Counted from the stretch's first letter, positions 52,363-63,925 are shown. The stretch is 64,000 bases of DNA from an uncultured Spartobacteria bacterium (GCA_903933715.1 CAIZLD010000001.1:20125-84124); one strand, 5' to 3'. The notes: generated by a model from the letters alone, not told the origin. Numbers and translations: made by a program.

Positions 52363-52863
52363 ATGAAATCCGTCCACTTATACCTGTTCGGGATCGCTTG
52401 CTTGCTGGCCGGATGCGCTTCCCCCGTCGGCGGATTGCTGGGCCCGGGCGCGCTCAAGCCCGGTAAAAACTATCGCGTCAAGACCACCGCCTACACGGGT
52501 AAACGCAATGCCATTGGCCAGCGCCTTCAACACGGTCCGGTCATCAGCGCTGCCGCAGATTGGTCGGAGTTTCCGCTCGGCACCCGGTTCCGGATTCTGG
52601 AAAACGGAAAGAATTACATCATTGACGACTACGGCTCCGCGATGGTCGGCACCCGCACCATCGACCTCTGCATGCCCAGCAACAGCGCGATGTGCGCCTG
52701 GGGGGTGCGCTGGGTTAACATCGAAATTCTGGAATGGGGATCGCCCCGGGCGAGTCTGGAAGTGTTATCCCCGCGCAAGAACGCCTGGTATGTGCGCCGG
52801 ATGCTTTCGTCGCTGCAACGCCAGTCCAAGGGGATTCCGCAACAGTTTCATCGCAAAAAATGA
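52363..52863 (+). CDS. 3D-domain lipoprotein
   Basis: The 166-residue lipoprotein starts at 52363 with lipobox LLAGC (C18). A 3D domain (three Asp), as in MltA and Rpf-type murein enzymes, is seen from about 40: VKTTAYT, SAAADWSEFPLGTRFRI, then YIIDDYGSAMVGTRTIDLCMPS with Asp residues likely catalytic. The remaining C-terminal part is basic. It may be a lytic transglycosylase-like enzyme or a murein-binding protein in the outer membrane. Its stop codon overlaps the start of the Nif3-like gene by an ATGA, so they are coupled. Confidence 0.82.
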   Translation: MKSVHLYLFGIACLLAGCASPVGGLLGPGALKPGKNYRVKTTAYTGKRNAIGQRLQHGPVISAAADWSEFPLGTRFRILENGKNYIIDDYGSAMVGTRTIDLCMPSNSAMCAWGVRWVNIEILEWGSPRASLEVLSPRKNAWYVRRMLSSLQRQSKGIPQQFHRKK

Positions 52864-53639
52864 CCATGCAAAAATCCGGGCATTCCCTACCGTTGGCCAA
52901 AGTCGTCGCGGAACTCGAAAAGCTCTTGAATCACGCCGCCGTCAGCGACTGGCCCCAAGCTTTGAATGGGTTGCAGGTTGAGAACAGCGGGCGGATTCAC
53001 CGCATCGGCGCCGCCGTTGACGCTTGCGAGGCGACGCTCGCGCAAGCGGCCGCGAGAAAGATCGACTTCCTGCTCGTTCACCACGGCCTGTTCTGGAGCG
53101 GCCTGCAACCGGTGGCAGGTCCGGCCTACCGCAAGCTCAAGCTGGCAATCGATGCCGATATGGCGATTTTCAGCTCCCATCTCCCTCTGGATTGCCACTC
53201 CAAGTTTGGAAATAACGCCTTGCTGGCCAAGGCGCTCGGATTTCGGAAGCCGGAACCGTTTTTCTTTGAAAAAGGAAGCTTCATCGGCCTCAAGTCACGG
53301 TTCGCAATGGATCGCGGCGTTCTGCAAAAAAAATTGGCTGCTCTCGTCGGCGGACCGGTCAAGTTGATCGAAGGCGGACCTGAGCGCACGCAAACCGTCG
53401 GGATCGCCAGCGGCGGCGCGGGCGGCGATCTCTCCCGGGCGGCGGCCGAAGGGGTCGATACCTTCATCACCGGGGAAGGGCCGCATTGGGCCTACACGGC
53501 GGCGGAAGAACTGGGCGTCAACCTCATCTTTGCCGGTCATTACGCCACCGAGACGTTTGGGGTCAAGGCTCTGGCCGCCCACCTATCCAGGAAATACCGG
53601 CTCCCGTGGGAGTTCATCGACCACCCAACGGGGCTTTGA
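52860..53639 (+). CDS. Nif3-like dinuclear metal protein (DUF34)
   Basis: The 259-residue protein has the DUF34/Nif3 metal motifs: LLVHHGLFW near residue 75, FSSHLPLDCHSKFGNN around 105 and the C-terminal FAGHYATETFGVKAL. Nif3-like proteins are widespread, with GTP cyclohydrolase-like and nucleotide links suggested, but the exact role is not settled. It starts by an ATGA overlap with the 3D lipoprotein gene and is followed 4 bases later by the DNA glycosylase gene. The functional link between these three is unclear. Confidence 0.9.
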   Translation: MTMQKSGHSLPLAKVVAELEKLLNHAAVSDWPQALNGLQVENSGRIHRIGAAVDACEATLAQAAARKIDFLLVHHGLFWSGLQPVAGPAYRKLKLAIDADMAIFSSHLPLDCHSKFGNNALLAKALGFRKPEPFFFEKGSFIGLKSRFAMDRGVLQKKLAALVGGPVKLIEGGPERTQTVGIASGGAGGDLSRAAAEGVDTFITGEGPHWAYTAAEELGVNLIFAGHYATETFGVKALAAHLSRKYRLPWEFIDHPTGL

Positions 53640-53643
53640 GGTT

Positions 53644-54219
53644 GTGATCGAACGCGATTTTTTCCAGCGCGATCCGTTGACCTGTTCGCGGGAGTTGATC
53701 GGGTGCGAACTGTTTGCCGGAGAATGCGCCGGTGTGATTGTGGAAACGGAGGCTTATTGCGCCGTCGGCGACGAAGCCTGCCATACGTTCTTTCGGTCGG
53801 GCACCCGCGATTTCATGGCCCTTCACGCCCCCGGCGCGGCTTACGTCTATTTGAATTACGGGTTGCATTGGCTCTTTAATATCCTGGTCAAAGGCGGGGG
53901 CGGCGCGAAGGATGGTTTTGTCCTTGTCCGGGCGCTGGAACCGCTCCGGGGGATCGAGTCGATGCGGGCACGGCGGCAACGGCACGCGTTGCGCGATCTT
54001 TGCTCCGGCCCCGGCAAGCTCACGCAGGCGCTCGGGATCACCGGAAAGGAACACGGGATCGATTTGTGCGCGGGGGGCGGGATCGGTTTTCAACCCCGCC
54101 GATTCAACCCGGAAGTTGAAAGCTGCCAGCGCATCGGCATTGTCAAAGCCGCCGATCTCCCCTGGCGGTTTGTCCTGAAAGATAGCCCGTTTGTCAGCGT
54201 CAGGCCGCGGGTGGAATAG
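53644..54219 (+). CDS. 3-methyladenine DNA glycosylase (Mpg/AAG family)
   Basis: The 191-residue enzyme excises alkylated purines in base-excision repair. It begins VIERDFFQRDPLTCSRELIG at the GTG of 53644, 4 bases after the Nif3-like stop; an in-frame start farther upstream would run through that gene. Family features are VETEAYCAVGDEACH with the catalytic Glu, the YVYLNYGLHWLFNI segment that inserts a Tyr into DNA, and GPGKLTQALGIT. Length is normal for bacterial AAG homologues. Confidence 0.93.
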   Translation: MIERDFFQRDPLTCSRELIGCELFAGECAGVIVETEAYCAVGDEACHTFFRSGTRDFMALHAPGAAYVYLNYGLHWLFNILVKGGGGAKDGFVLVRALEPLRGIESMRARRQRHALRDLCSGPGKLTQALGITGKEHGIDLCAGGGIGFQPRRFNPEVESCQRIGIVKAADLPWRFVLKDSPFVSVRPRVE

Positions 54220-54322
54220 CCGCAAAAAAGCGCAAACAGGATAGAGACATGGCGGGGGTTGCTCCCAATCGCGCCCGGAGGTCGCGATCCACCTTGCCGA
54301 AATCGCCTCAAGGTCTGGCTAT

Positions 54323-55021
54323 TTACTGCCGCGGCTCGACCGGCACGGCCGGGCGGCGCTTCGGGGCGACAAGACCCGCCGATACCACCATTTTCATCGC
54401 TTCCTCAAGCGTGAGCGAGCTTTCGGTCAATTTGTGGGCCGGAACCACCACCACGAGCCCGGTCATCGGGTTGGGTGCGGTGGGGATCACCACACTGGTC
54501 ATCTCTTCCCCCAGCTTGGAATCGTAATACTGTCCGGTTACAAACCCAATCAGGCGGGCTCCGTCCGCCGGGTAGTCGAGATAGACCACGCGCTTGAAGT
54601 TTTCGATGTTTTTGAACGATTTAAACGAATCGATGACCTGTTTAATGGCGGCGTAGACGGTCGCGACCACCGGGATGCGCAAAAGGGCCATTTCCATTTT
54701 CTCCAGAATTCGGCGGCCGAAAACATTGGAGGTCATGAACCCGAGCGCGATAAAAAGGGCCAACGTCACAAGGAATGGCAGGATCGGCATGTTGATGCCG
54801 AGGTTGAGGAGGGCCGGGGCGCTAATATCGTTAATGCTCACATATGCCAATTTCACCACCCAAATCGTTGCCAGCAACGGGATCGCAACGACAACCCCCG
54901 TGAGCGCCATATTACGCGTTCCCGCCAGCAACGGGCGGCATTGATGCGCGGCATTGCCCGCTTTTTGCCGCCACTGAGAGGCGAGAGATTGCCATTGCGT
55001 GAGATTCTTTGGGATTTCCAT
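54323..55021 (-). CDS. DUF502 membrane protein
   Basis: The 232-residue protein has two membrane helices (GVVVAIPLLATIWVVKLAYV at about 42-61 and MPILPFLVTLALFIALGFM at about 78-96) and a cytoplasmic or periplasmic C-terminal region with GFVTGQYYDSKLGEEM, VVIPTAPNPMTG and VVVPAHKLTESSLTLEEAMK. This is the pattern of the DUF502 family, of unknown role. It diverges from the FAD-Rieske gene. The C-terminal tail (KRRPAVPVEPRQ) is basic and Pro-rich. Confidence 0.9.
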   Translation of the reverse strand: MEIPKNLTQWQSLASQWRQKAGNAAHQCRPLLAGTRNMALTGVVVAIPLLATIWVVKLAYVSINDISAPALLNLGINMPILPFLVTLALFIALGFMTSNVFGRRILEKMEMALLRIPVVATVYAAIKQVIDSFKSFKNIENFKRVVYLDYPADGARLIGFVTGQYYDSKLGEEMTSVVIPTAPNPMTGLVVVVPAHKLTESSLTLEEAMKMVVSAGLVAPKRRPAVPVEPRQ

Positions 55022-55175
55022 GAGAAGAGACGCACAGTTTAACCCATTGCCTCCGCATTTGCCAACTATCCAGCAATCCTGTCAAAAAACGTCCCCCCTG
55101 CCTGAAATAACAACCAATGGCGATCCAGAGATCGAACTTGGATGTACATCTCGGTTGACCCAAGAGGGAGAGTTT

Positions 55176-56690
55176 ATGAACCATCACTCAGGAGAGAGCG
55201 TTTCGGTTTGGATGGCCAGTTCAACGCTGCCGCTGTTCCCGAAACTGCTTCAAAATGAGACGGCGGACGTATGCGTAGTGGGTTCCGGCATCGCCGGTTT
55301 GACCACGGCCTACCTGCTGGCGCGAGATGGCTATTCGGTCATTGTTTTGGATGACGGTCCACTCGTTTCCGGGGAGACCGAAAGGACAACCGCGCATCTG
55401 ACGCATGCTTTGGACAGCCGTTTCTTTGAACTCGAACGGCTGCATGGGGAAAAAGGAGCCCGTATTGCGGCAGAAAGCCATTCCGCGGCTATCGAAAAGA
55501 TCGAAGAGATTGTGAAGCGGGAAAACATCGGCTGCGATTACCAGCGGCTGGATGGGTATTTGTTTTGCCCGCCGGGGGAATCCACCCAAATATTGGAACG
55601 GGAAATGGCCGCAGCCCATCGCGCCGGATTAGACGCCGTGGAGATGGTTTCGCGCGCCCCGGTCGGCTCTTTCGACACCGGTCCGGCGCTTCGATTTCCG
55701 AGGCAGGCACAATTCCACCCTCTGAAATACCTGGCGGCTTTGACGATAGCGTTCCAACGGCAGGGAGGGCGCATTTTCACCAATACGCATGTGACCGGAG
55801 TGGAAGGAGGCGAACCCGCCCGCGTCGAAACCAAGGGAGGTTACGTCGTCAACGCAAAAGCATTGGTGATGGCTACAAATACCCCGGTCAATGATCGTTT
55901 GATCATCCACACCAAACAGGCCGCCTATCGCACCTATGTGATCGGAGCGACGGTCCCGGCCGGGTCCGTTCCAAAAGGGCTTTATTGGGACACCGCTGAC
56001 CCGTATCACTATGTCCGCGTTCAGCCGCTGGATCGAGGCGACGTGCTGATCATCGGAGGTGAAGATCACAAGACCGGGCAGGCCAATGACGCGGATGCGC
56101 GCTATCTGCGCCTGGAGCAGTGGGCACGGGCCCGGTTCCCGATGATCGAGGCAATACCTCACCGGTGGTCAGGCCAGGTGATGGAGCCGGTGGATGGGTT
56201 GGCTTTCATCGGGCGCAATCCGATGGACCAGGAGAACGTCTATTTAATCACGGGGCATTCCGGAAACGGGATGACTTACGGCACGCTTGCCGGAATGTTA
56301 ATTTCAGACCTGATCGCCGGAAGAGAGAATCGTTGGGCGGCGTTGTACGATCCCACCCGCAAGACGCTCGGTGCAGCTAAGGAGTTTGCCGCACAAAACC
56401 TCAATGTCGCCGCCCGCTATTTGGAAAACGTCACGGGGGGCATCCCCCAAGATCCGTCAACCCTGCTGCCCGGAACAGGCGCCGTGATCCGCCGAGGACT
56501 TAAAAAGGCGGCTGTTTATCGGGACGACGCCGGGGAGTTGCACGAATTTTCTGCCGTCTGCCCTCACTTAAGCTGTCTTTTGTCCTGGAACGCTGCCGAA
56601 AAAAGCTGGGATTGTCCGTGCCATGGCTCCCGTTTTGACAGGCACGGACACGTACTCAATGGTCCCGCTATTTCGGACCTGGAGGATTGA
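55176..56690 (+). CDS. FAD-dependent oxidoreductase with C-terminal Rieske [2Fe-2S] domain
   Basis: The protein has 504 residues. The ATG at 55176 has a purine-rich AGAGGGAGAG site 4 bases before. A DadA-like FAD domain starts with GSGIAG at residues 36-41 and includes TERTTAHLTHALDSRF, GYLFCPPGES, PVDGLAFIGRNP and ITGHSGNGMTYGTLAG. From about 425 a Rieske domain follows, with C462xH464 and C480xxH483 as cluster ligands. Such fusions occur in the Bacillus YhfW group. Electrons probably pass from an amine or similar donor via FAD to the cluster. Substrate unknown. Confidence 0.92.
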   Translation: MNHHSGESVSVWMASSTLPLFPKLLQNETADVCVVGSGIAGLTTAYLLARDGYSVIVLDDGPLVSGETERTTAHLTHALDSRFFELERLHGEKGARIAAESHSAAIEKIEEIVKRENIGCDYQRLDGYLFCPPGESTQILEREMAAAHRAGLDAVEMVSRAPVGSFDTGPALRFPRQAQFHPLKYLAALTIAFQRQGGRIFTNTHVTGVEGGEPARVETKGGYVVNAKALVMATNTPVNDRLIIHTKQAAYRTYVIGATVPAGSVPKGLYWDTADPYHYVRVQPLDRGDVLIIGGEDHKTGQANDADARYLRLEQWARARFPMIEAIPHRWSGQVMEPVDGLAFIGRNPMDQENVYLITGHSGNGMTYGTLAGMLISDLIAGRENRWAALYDPTRKTLGAAKEFAAQNLNVAARYLENVTGGIPQDPSTLLPGTGAVIRRGLKKAAVYRDDAGELHEFSAVCPHLSCLLSWNAAEKSWDCPCHGSRFDRHGHVLNGPAISDLED

Positions 56691-56773
56691 GGCTCCTACC
56701 CCCACGGACTCCAGGTAGGGTTAACCCGATCTCAATCATTGTGAACCCGCCCGCTCTGGTTTATGAGTTTTTC

Positions 56774-57463
56774 ATGGTTTCTTCTTCGCGACAGCAAATC
56801 CGCCTTTTCCGGGTGTTTGGAATTACTGTGTTCCTCCATTGGTCGTGGTTTTTCGTGGCCGCTTACGAGCTCGATCAGCGCTCCGGGGGTTACAGCGCGC
56901 TGGGCTGGAATATTGCCGAATATGTGGCGCTGTTTGCGATTGTATTGCTGCATGAGTTCGGCCATTCGCTGGCTTGTCGGCAGGTCGGCGGAACGGCCAG
57001 CGAGATCATCCTATGGCCGATGGGTGGCGTGGCTTTCGTGAGCCCGCCTCCCCGCCCCGGAGCCGTTCTTTGGAGCATCGCCGCCGGACCTTTGGTGAAT
57101 GTCGCCCTGGTGATCCTCCTGGCCGTTGCCAATCCGTTTCTGCATGAGCTTTCAATCTCACGCTCGGCCCATCATTTCTTGAATCAGCTCTGGATCATCA
57201 ACCTCGGCCTCCTCATTTTCAATCTGCTCCCGGTTTATCCGCTTGACGGCGGGCAGATTCTGCGGGCGCTCCTCTGGTTTCCGCTGGGGCGGGCTCACAG
57301 CCTCACGGTGGCCGCCGTAATTGGCGTGATCGGCTCGCTGGGCCTCGTCGGGCTCGCTCTTTGGATGGCCTCGTTCTGGATCGGCTTGATGGCCGCCTTT
57401 ATTCTGGCCCAATGCTGGAGAGGTTTTCAAGAGGCGCAACGCCTGCGTGATGCCGCGCGGTAA
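56774..57463 (+). CDS. Site-2-protease-type membrane metalloprotease (M50)
   Basis: The 229-residue protein starts at 56774 (MVSSSRQQIRLFRVFGITVF). It has about five membrane helices. Active-site motifs are H60-E61-F-G-H64 in LLHEFGHSLAC and D157 in VYPLDGGQIL, the zinc site of intramembrane M50 proteases such as Rip3 and SpoIVFB. A C-terminal CBS domain is not present. It lies 83 bases after the FAD-Rieske gene. Substrates of this subfamily are often anti-sigma factors or membrane proteins; none is visible here. A bidirectional terminator follows. Confidence 0.9.
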   Translation: MVSSSRQQIRLFRVFGITVFLHWSWFFVAAYELDQRSGGYSALGWNIAEYVALFAIVLLHEFGHSLACRQVGGTASEIILWPMGGVAFVSPPPRPGAVLWSIAAGPLVNVALVILLAVANPFLHELSISRSAHHFLNQLWIINLGLLIFNLLPVYPLDGGQILRALLWFPLGRAHSLTVAAVIGVIGSLGLVGLALWMASFWIGLMAAFILAQCWRGFQEAQRLRDAAR

Positions 57464-57468
57464 CGCAA

Positions 57469-57504
57469 AAAAGCCCGGCTCGGAATTTCTCCGGCCGGGC
57501 TTTT
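57469..57504. terminator. Bidirectional terminator
   Basis: An 11-bp stem (AAAAGCCCGGC with GCCGGGCTTTT) around a 14-base loop lies between two convergent genes and has A-rich and T-rich ends, so it can end both transcripts. Confidence 0.88.
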
Positions 57505-57528
57505 AAATGGTTAATTGACTGATCCTGA

Positions 57529-58545
57529 TTACCGTTGGACGCGGCCGCTGCCGTCGCCTTTGACCAACCCTTGCACTTCTTCCAGGGTGACCCGGTTGTA
57601 GTCGCCGGGGATGGTGTGCTTGAGGGCGCTCGCCGCGACCGCAAATTCGATGGCGCTCTGCGGATCGTCCCCGCGCAGGCTGGCGAAGATCAGGCCGCCG
57701 CCAAACGAGTCGCCGCCGCCGACGCGATCGATGACGTTGAGGTCGTATTTGCGCGAGAAATACGCTTTGCCGCCGGTCCAGAGCATGGCGCTCCAGCCGT
57801 TGTGACTGGCGGAATACGATTCGCGAAGCGTAATGGCGACTTGCTTGAACCCAAAACGCTCGGTGAGTTGCCGCGCGACTTCTTCGTATTGCGCGTTGTC
57901 AATTTTGCCCCCGGTCACTTCGGAACCGTGGATGCCGAAAACGCTTTCGGCGTCTTCTTCGTTGGCGATGCAGACATCAACATATTGCATGAGCCGCCCC
58001 ATCACTTCGCCCGCTTTTTGTTTGCTCCAGAGCTTTTTACGGAAATTGAGGTCGGTGCTGACGGTTAATCCGGCCGCTTTGGCCGCGATGCACGCTTCTT
58101 CGACCACCGCGGCGGCGCTATCGGAGAGCGCCGGGGTGATGCCGGTCCAGTGGAACCAGCGCGCCCCTTTGAATGCGGCGGCCCAATCCACTTCGCCCGG
58201 CTTGATCTCGGAGATTGCCGAGTGCGCCCGGTCATAAGTGACCTTCGAGGCCCGCTGGCTGGCGCCGGTTTCGAGGAAGTAAATGCCGATGCGCTCGCCG
58301 CCCCGGACGATGTGCCCGGTGCCGACGCCCAAGCCGCGCAGCTCGTTGATGGCGCTTTGGCCCATATCGTTTTTGGGAAGCCGGGTTACGAAATCGGCCG
58401 TGAGCCCGTAATTGGCCAGGGAGACCGCGACATTCGCCTCGCCACCGCCAAAGGTCATTTCGAGGGTGTTGGTTTGACCAAACCGGAGGAAGCCCGGCGT
58501 GGCCAGGCGCATCATAATTTCACCGAAGGTTACAACGTCAGACAT
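57529..58545 (-). CDS. kdgK: 2-dehydro-3-deoxygluconokinase-type PfkB sugar kinase
   Basis: The 338-residue kinase has the PfkB signatures GGGEANVAVSLANYG near residue 33 and the ATP/catalytic GGGDSFGGGLIFA near 280. Its N-terminus (VTFGEIMMRLATPG) and the central sensing region YFLETGASQRASKVTYDR resemble KDG kinases, which phosphorylate 2-keto-3-deoxygluconate in pectin, alginate and uronate breakdown. It is a single gene; the GH88-like gene at 38065 may feed the same pathway. Other PfkB substrates cannot be excluded. Confidence 0.82.
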   Translation of the reverse strand: MSDVVTFGEIMMRLATPGFLRFGQTNTLEMTFGGGEANVAVSLANYGLTADFVTRLPKNDMGQSAINELRGLGVGTGHIVRGGERIGIYFLETGASQRASKVTYDRAHSAISEIKPGEVDWAAAFKGARWFHWTGITPALSDSAAAVVEEACIAAKAAGLTVSTDLNFRKKLWSKQKAGEVMGRLMQYVDVCIANEEDAESVFGIHGSEVTGGKIDNAQYEEVARQLTERFGFKQVAITLRESYSASHNGWSAMLWTGGKAYFSRKYDLNVIDRVGGGDSFGGGLIFASLRGDDPQSAIEFAVAASALKHTIPGDYNRVTLEEVQGLVKGDGSGRVQR

Positions 58546-58674
58546 AATGGCCGGGGATTTTAGAGCCCACGGTTTTGATGAACAGATTTTTTTCTCAATT
58601 TATGAATAAAGTGTCGAATTCCCGCATTGACACGCCCCCGGTTATCAGCGGCAATCAGGCGGATCTTTTTTCCG

Positions 58675-59613
58675 ATGAACTACCCCGAACTTGACTGGAG
58701 CCAAATTAAGACATTCTCGATTTCCGAAAGGCCGAACAAGGTGGCCGTCGCGGATTTCGCCACGCCGCATACCGCCGGTTCGAGTTTTGCCAAGTTTATG
58801 GCGCATCTGCCCCATTTCCTCGCCGCTTCGGATTTTGGCCGGATTGTGGACGCGATCGCCGAAGCCGTGCGCAATCAACGCACCGTGCTCCTGATGATGG
58901 GGGCGCACTCGATCAAGTGCGGCTTGAACCCGATCCTGGTCGATGCCATGCGTTCGGGGATTGTCCATGCGGTCGCCTTTAATGGCGCGGGGGCGATCCA
59001 CGATTTTGAAACGGCGTTCCAGGGGGAAACCAGCGAGGATGTGCAGCGAGGGCTCGACGACGGCTCGTTCGGCATGGCCGATGAGACAGGGCGTTTGATG
59101 AATGCGGCGTTTGCGAAGGGGGTAGCCGCTGGCTTGGGCGCGGGCGAGTCGCTGGGCGTGACGATGGGCGAGTTCCCCAACAAGCACCTCAGTATTTTGC
59201 GAACCGGCGCGGAACTGGAGATTCCCGTGACGGTCCACATCGCCCTCGGGACGGATATCATCCATCAACACCCGACCGCCAACGGCGCGGTGTTGGGCGA
59301 AGCGAGCTTCCGCGATTTCCAGAAGTTCGCAGGCGTCGTCGCCAGCCTCGAAGGGGGCGTGGTGCTCAACGTCGGCAGTGCGGTGATCATGCCGGAGGTT
59401 TTCTTAAAGGCGCTGACCGTCGCGCGCAACCTGGGGCACAAGGTCAATGCCTTCACCACCGCCACATTTGACATGATCCGGCAATATCGCCCCACCGAGA
59501 ACGTCGTCCGCCGTCCCACGCACCTGGGCGGCAAAGGGTATTATATTGTCGGCCACCACGAACTGAACATCCCGTTGCTCTTCGCGGCGGTTAAGGAGAA
59601 GCTGGCTCCATAG
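58675..59613 (+). CDS. Deoxyhypusine-synthase-like protein of unknown role
   Basis: The 312-residue protein starts MNYPELDWSQIKTFSISERP at 58675. Features resemble the deoxyhypusine synthase NAD-binding fold: MGAHSIKCGLNPILVDAMRSG, FNGAGAIHDFETAF, GETSEDVQRGLDDGSFGMADE, TVHIALGTDIIHQHP and EGGVVLNVGSAVIMPEVFLKA. Bacteria lack eIF5A, so the true reaction is probably different, for example an agmatine or polyamine transfer. It stands 62 bases before the heptose kinase and may belong to that transcription unit. The family call is moderate. Confidence 0.72.
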   Translation: MNYPELDWSQIKTFSISERPNKVAVADFATPHTAGSSFAKFMAHLPHFLAASDFGRIVDAIAEAVRNQRTVLLMMGAHSIKCGLNPILVDAMRSGIVHAVAFNGAGAIHDFETAFQGETSEDVQRGLDDGSFGMADETGRLMNAAFAKGVAAGLGAGESLGVTMGEFPNKHLSILRTGAELEIPVTVHIALGTDIIHQHPTANGAVLGEASFRDFQKFAGVVASLEGGVVLNVGSAVIMPEVFLKALTVARNLGHKVNAFTTATFDMIRQYRPTENVVRRPTHLGGKGYYIVGHHELNIPLLFAAVKEKLAP

Positions 59614-59637
59614 CGGTCGCCCTTCACTATCTATTCC

Positions 59638-59661
59638 CAAATCTGCGAAAATCTGCGTATA
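59638..59661. repeat. Dispersed CGCAGATT repeat, copy 4 (reverse)
   Basis: CAAATCTGCGAAAATCTGCG then TATA, a shortened reverse copy in the gap between the DHS-like and heptose kinase genes. Confidence 0.6.
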
Positions 59662-59675
59662 ACACCTCCCGCACC

Positions 59676-60686
59676 ATGAACCGTTCCCGTTTCCAACAAA
59701 TCGCCAGCCGCTTCCCCGAGATGAAACTCCTCGTGGTCGGCGATATCATGCTCGACGAATTTATATGGGGGCGGGTCAAGCGCATCTCGCCCGAAGCCCC
59801 CGTGCCGGTGGTGGAGGTGGATCGCGAGACCCATTATCCCGGCGGAGCCGCCAACGTCGCGCGCAATCTGCGGGCTTTCTCCGGATCGGTCCATTTGCTC
59901 GGGCTCATCGGGTCCAACTCCCACGCCCTTCAGCTTAAGAGCCTGTTGGCTGCCGACCGCATCGGGCTCGACTGCCTGGTGGAAGACCCGGCTTACCAGA
60001 CCATCGTCAAAACCCGCATTATCGCCCGCAACCAGCAGGTTGTCCGGGTGGACCGGGAACGCAAAGTCGGCCTGACCCACCTCCAAACCGCCCAGGCGCT
60101 CGAAAAACTGGACGGCCTGATCGACCAGATCGACGGCATCATTATTGAAGATTACGCCAAGGGGCTCCTCAATCAGGATCTCGTCGATGCGATCATCGAA
60201 AAAGCGCGGGAAGCGGGAAAAATCGTCACCATCGACCCCAATCCCCAAAACCATCTGCAATGGAAGGGGGTCACTTCCATCAAGCCCAACCGGAGCGAGG
60301 CGTTTGCCGCTGCCGGGTTGCCGCTATCCGATCCCGTGGAACCGGCCACCGCCGATACCGAACTGCTCAAGGCCGGGCAAATCCTGCTGGAACGCTGGAA
60401 CACCGAAAGCCTCCTCGTCACCTTGAGCGAGCAAGGGATCATGCTTTTCCAACGCGACCGGGCTCCGTTCCACATCCCCACCCGCGCCCAGGAAGTGTTC
60501 GACGTTTCCGGCGCGGGCGATACGACGATTGCCCTCTTCACCCTGTCCCTTTGCGCGGGAGCCAGCCCGTCCGAAGCGGCCCTCATCGCCAATCAAGCCG
60601 CGGGGATCGTGGTCGGCAAACTCGGCACCGCCACCCTGACCCCCGCCGAGCTGCAAGAGAGCTTCGCCGCCGACTTCGTCTCCTGA
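59676..60686 (+). CDS. hldA: D-glycero-beta-D-manno-heptose-7-phosphate kinase (HldE kinase domain)
   Basis: The 336-residue PfkB-family kinase phosphorylates heptose 7-phosphate at C1 for LPS-core heptose. Motifs are MKLLVVGDIMLDEFIWGRVKRISPEAPVPV, GGAANVARNLRAF and the catalytic GAGDTTIALFTL near the C-terminus. Only the kinase half is present; the HldE adenylyltransferase half is missing, so it is the stand-alone HldA form. The stop codon overlaps the gmhB start by one base (TGATG), which codes the next step. It is followed by kdsB and pyrG, all for LPS sugar precursors. Confidence 0.93.
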   Translation: MNRSRFQQIASRFPEMKLLVVGDIMLDEFIWGRVKRISPEAPVPVVEVDRETHYPGGAANVARNLRAFSGSVHLLGLIGSNSHALQLKSLLAADRIGLDCLVEDPAYQTIVKTRIIARNQQVVRVDRERKVGLTHLQTAQALEKLDGLIDQIDGIIIEDYAKGLLNQDLVDAIIEKAREAGKIVTIDPNPQNHLQWKGVTSIKPNRSEAFAAAGLPLSDPVEPATADTELLKAGQILLERWNTESLLVTLSEQGIMLFQRDRAPFHIPTRAQEVFDVSGAGDTTIALFTLSLCAGASPSEAALIANQAAGIVVGKLGTATLTPAELQESFAADFVS

Positions 60687-61223
60687 TGCCCCGCCCCGCC
60701 GTATTTCTGGATCGCGACGGCACCCTGATGGAAGAGGTGCATTACTGCGCCGACCCGTCCAAAGTCCGGCTCTTTCCCGGAACCGCCGCCGCCCTGCGTC
60801 GCCTGGCGGAACGCGGCTATTGGTGCGTCATCGTCACCAACCAGAGCGGCATCGGGCGCGGGATGTTCACCGAAGCGCAGTATCAAGCCGTCCACGCCGA
60901 GTTGCTGAGGCAGTTGGATGAACCCGGCTCCTCCTCCCTCATTTCCGCGAGCTACTTCTGCCCGGACGTCCTCCCCTCCCCCCGGCGCAAGCCGGAACCC
61001 GGGATGGTCCTCGAAGCCGCACGGGATTTGGACCTCGATCTCGCCCGGTCGTGGTTTGTGGGGGATAAAATCGCTGATATTGAATGTGGCTCGCGGGCGG
61101 GCACCCGGACCGTCCTCGTCCAAACCGGCTACGGAGCCGAAACGGAGGCCGATTTGAGGGTTTCCCCTAATTTTATCGCGAAAGATATTGTCGCGGCGGT
61201 GGAGGTCATTTTACAAAATAGCG

Positions 61224-61240
<17 letters not shown>
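60686..61240 (+). CDS. gmhB: D-glycero-D-manno-heptose-1,7-bisphosphate 7-phosphatase
   Basis: The 184-residue HAD phosphatase removes the 7-phosphate from heptose bisphosphate made by the kinase encoded just before. HAD motif I is FLDRDGTL near residue 7, motif II is VTNQSGIGRG, motif III includes RRKPEPGM and motif IV WFVGDKIADIECGSRAG. The four-Cys zinc loop of E. coli GmhB is not kept: only one Cys (YFCPDVL) remains in the loop. Overlap with kdsB is 17 bases. Name follows context plus family. Confidence 0.9.
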
Positions 61241-63703
<2,463 letters not shown>

Positions 63704-63704
63704 A

Positions 63705-63745
63705 AGAGGTTTTATCCGCAGATTACGCACATGAACGCAGATTTT
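63705..63745. repeat. Dispersed CCGCAGATT repeat, copy 6
   Basis: AGAGGTTTTATCCGCAGATT then ACGCACATGAACGCAGATTT, identical over the first 20 bases to copy 1 at 8961, 1 base after the pyrG stop. Confidence 0.8.
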
Positions 63746-63806
63746 TGGAATCTAGTGGGTTGTCACGCGGGAAATAGATTGTAGAGCGAAGATTTGCTCT
63801 CTTGCT

Positions 63807-63863
63807 CTCGTTCCCAATCTCCTGATTGGGAACGCCCCTGTCTGTGAATCTCCGATTCGAAAA
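63807..63863 (+). repeat. REP palindrome C
   Basis: CTCGTTCCCAATCTCCTGAT then TGGGAAC and a weaker second hairpin (CGAATCTCC-like). Same family as the units flanking the RAYT at 14078. Confidence 0.8.
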
Positions 63864-63925
63864 CCGCGAGTTTACAGATCAAGCCTTCTGGATCATCTTC
63901 GATTTTTTACGCAATCCACGATTGT

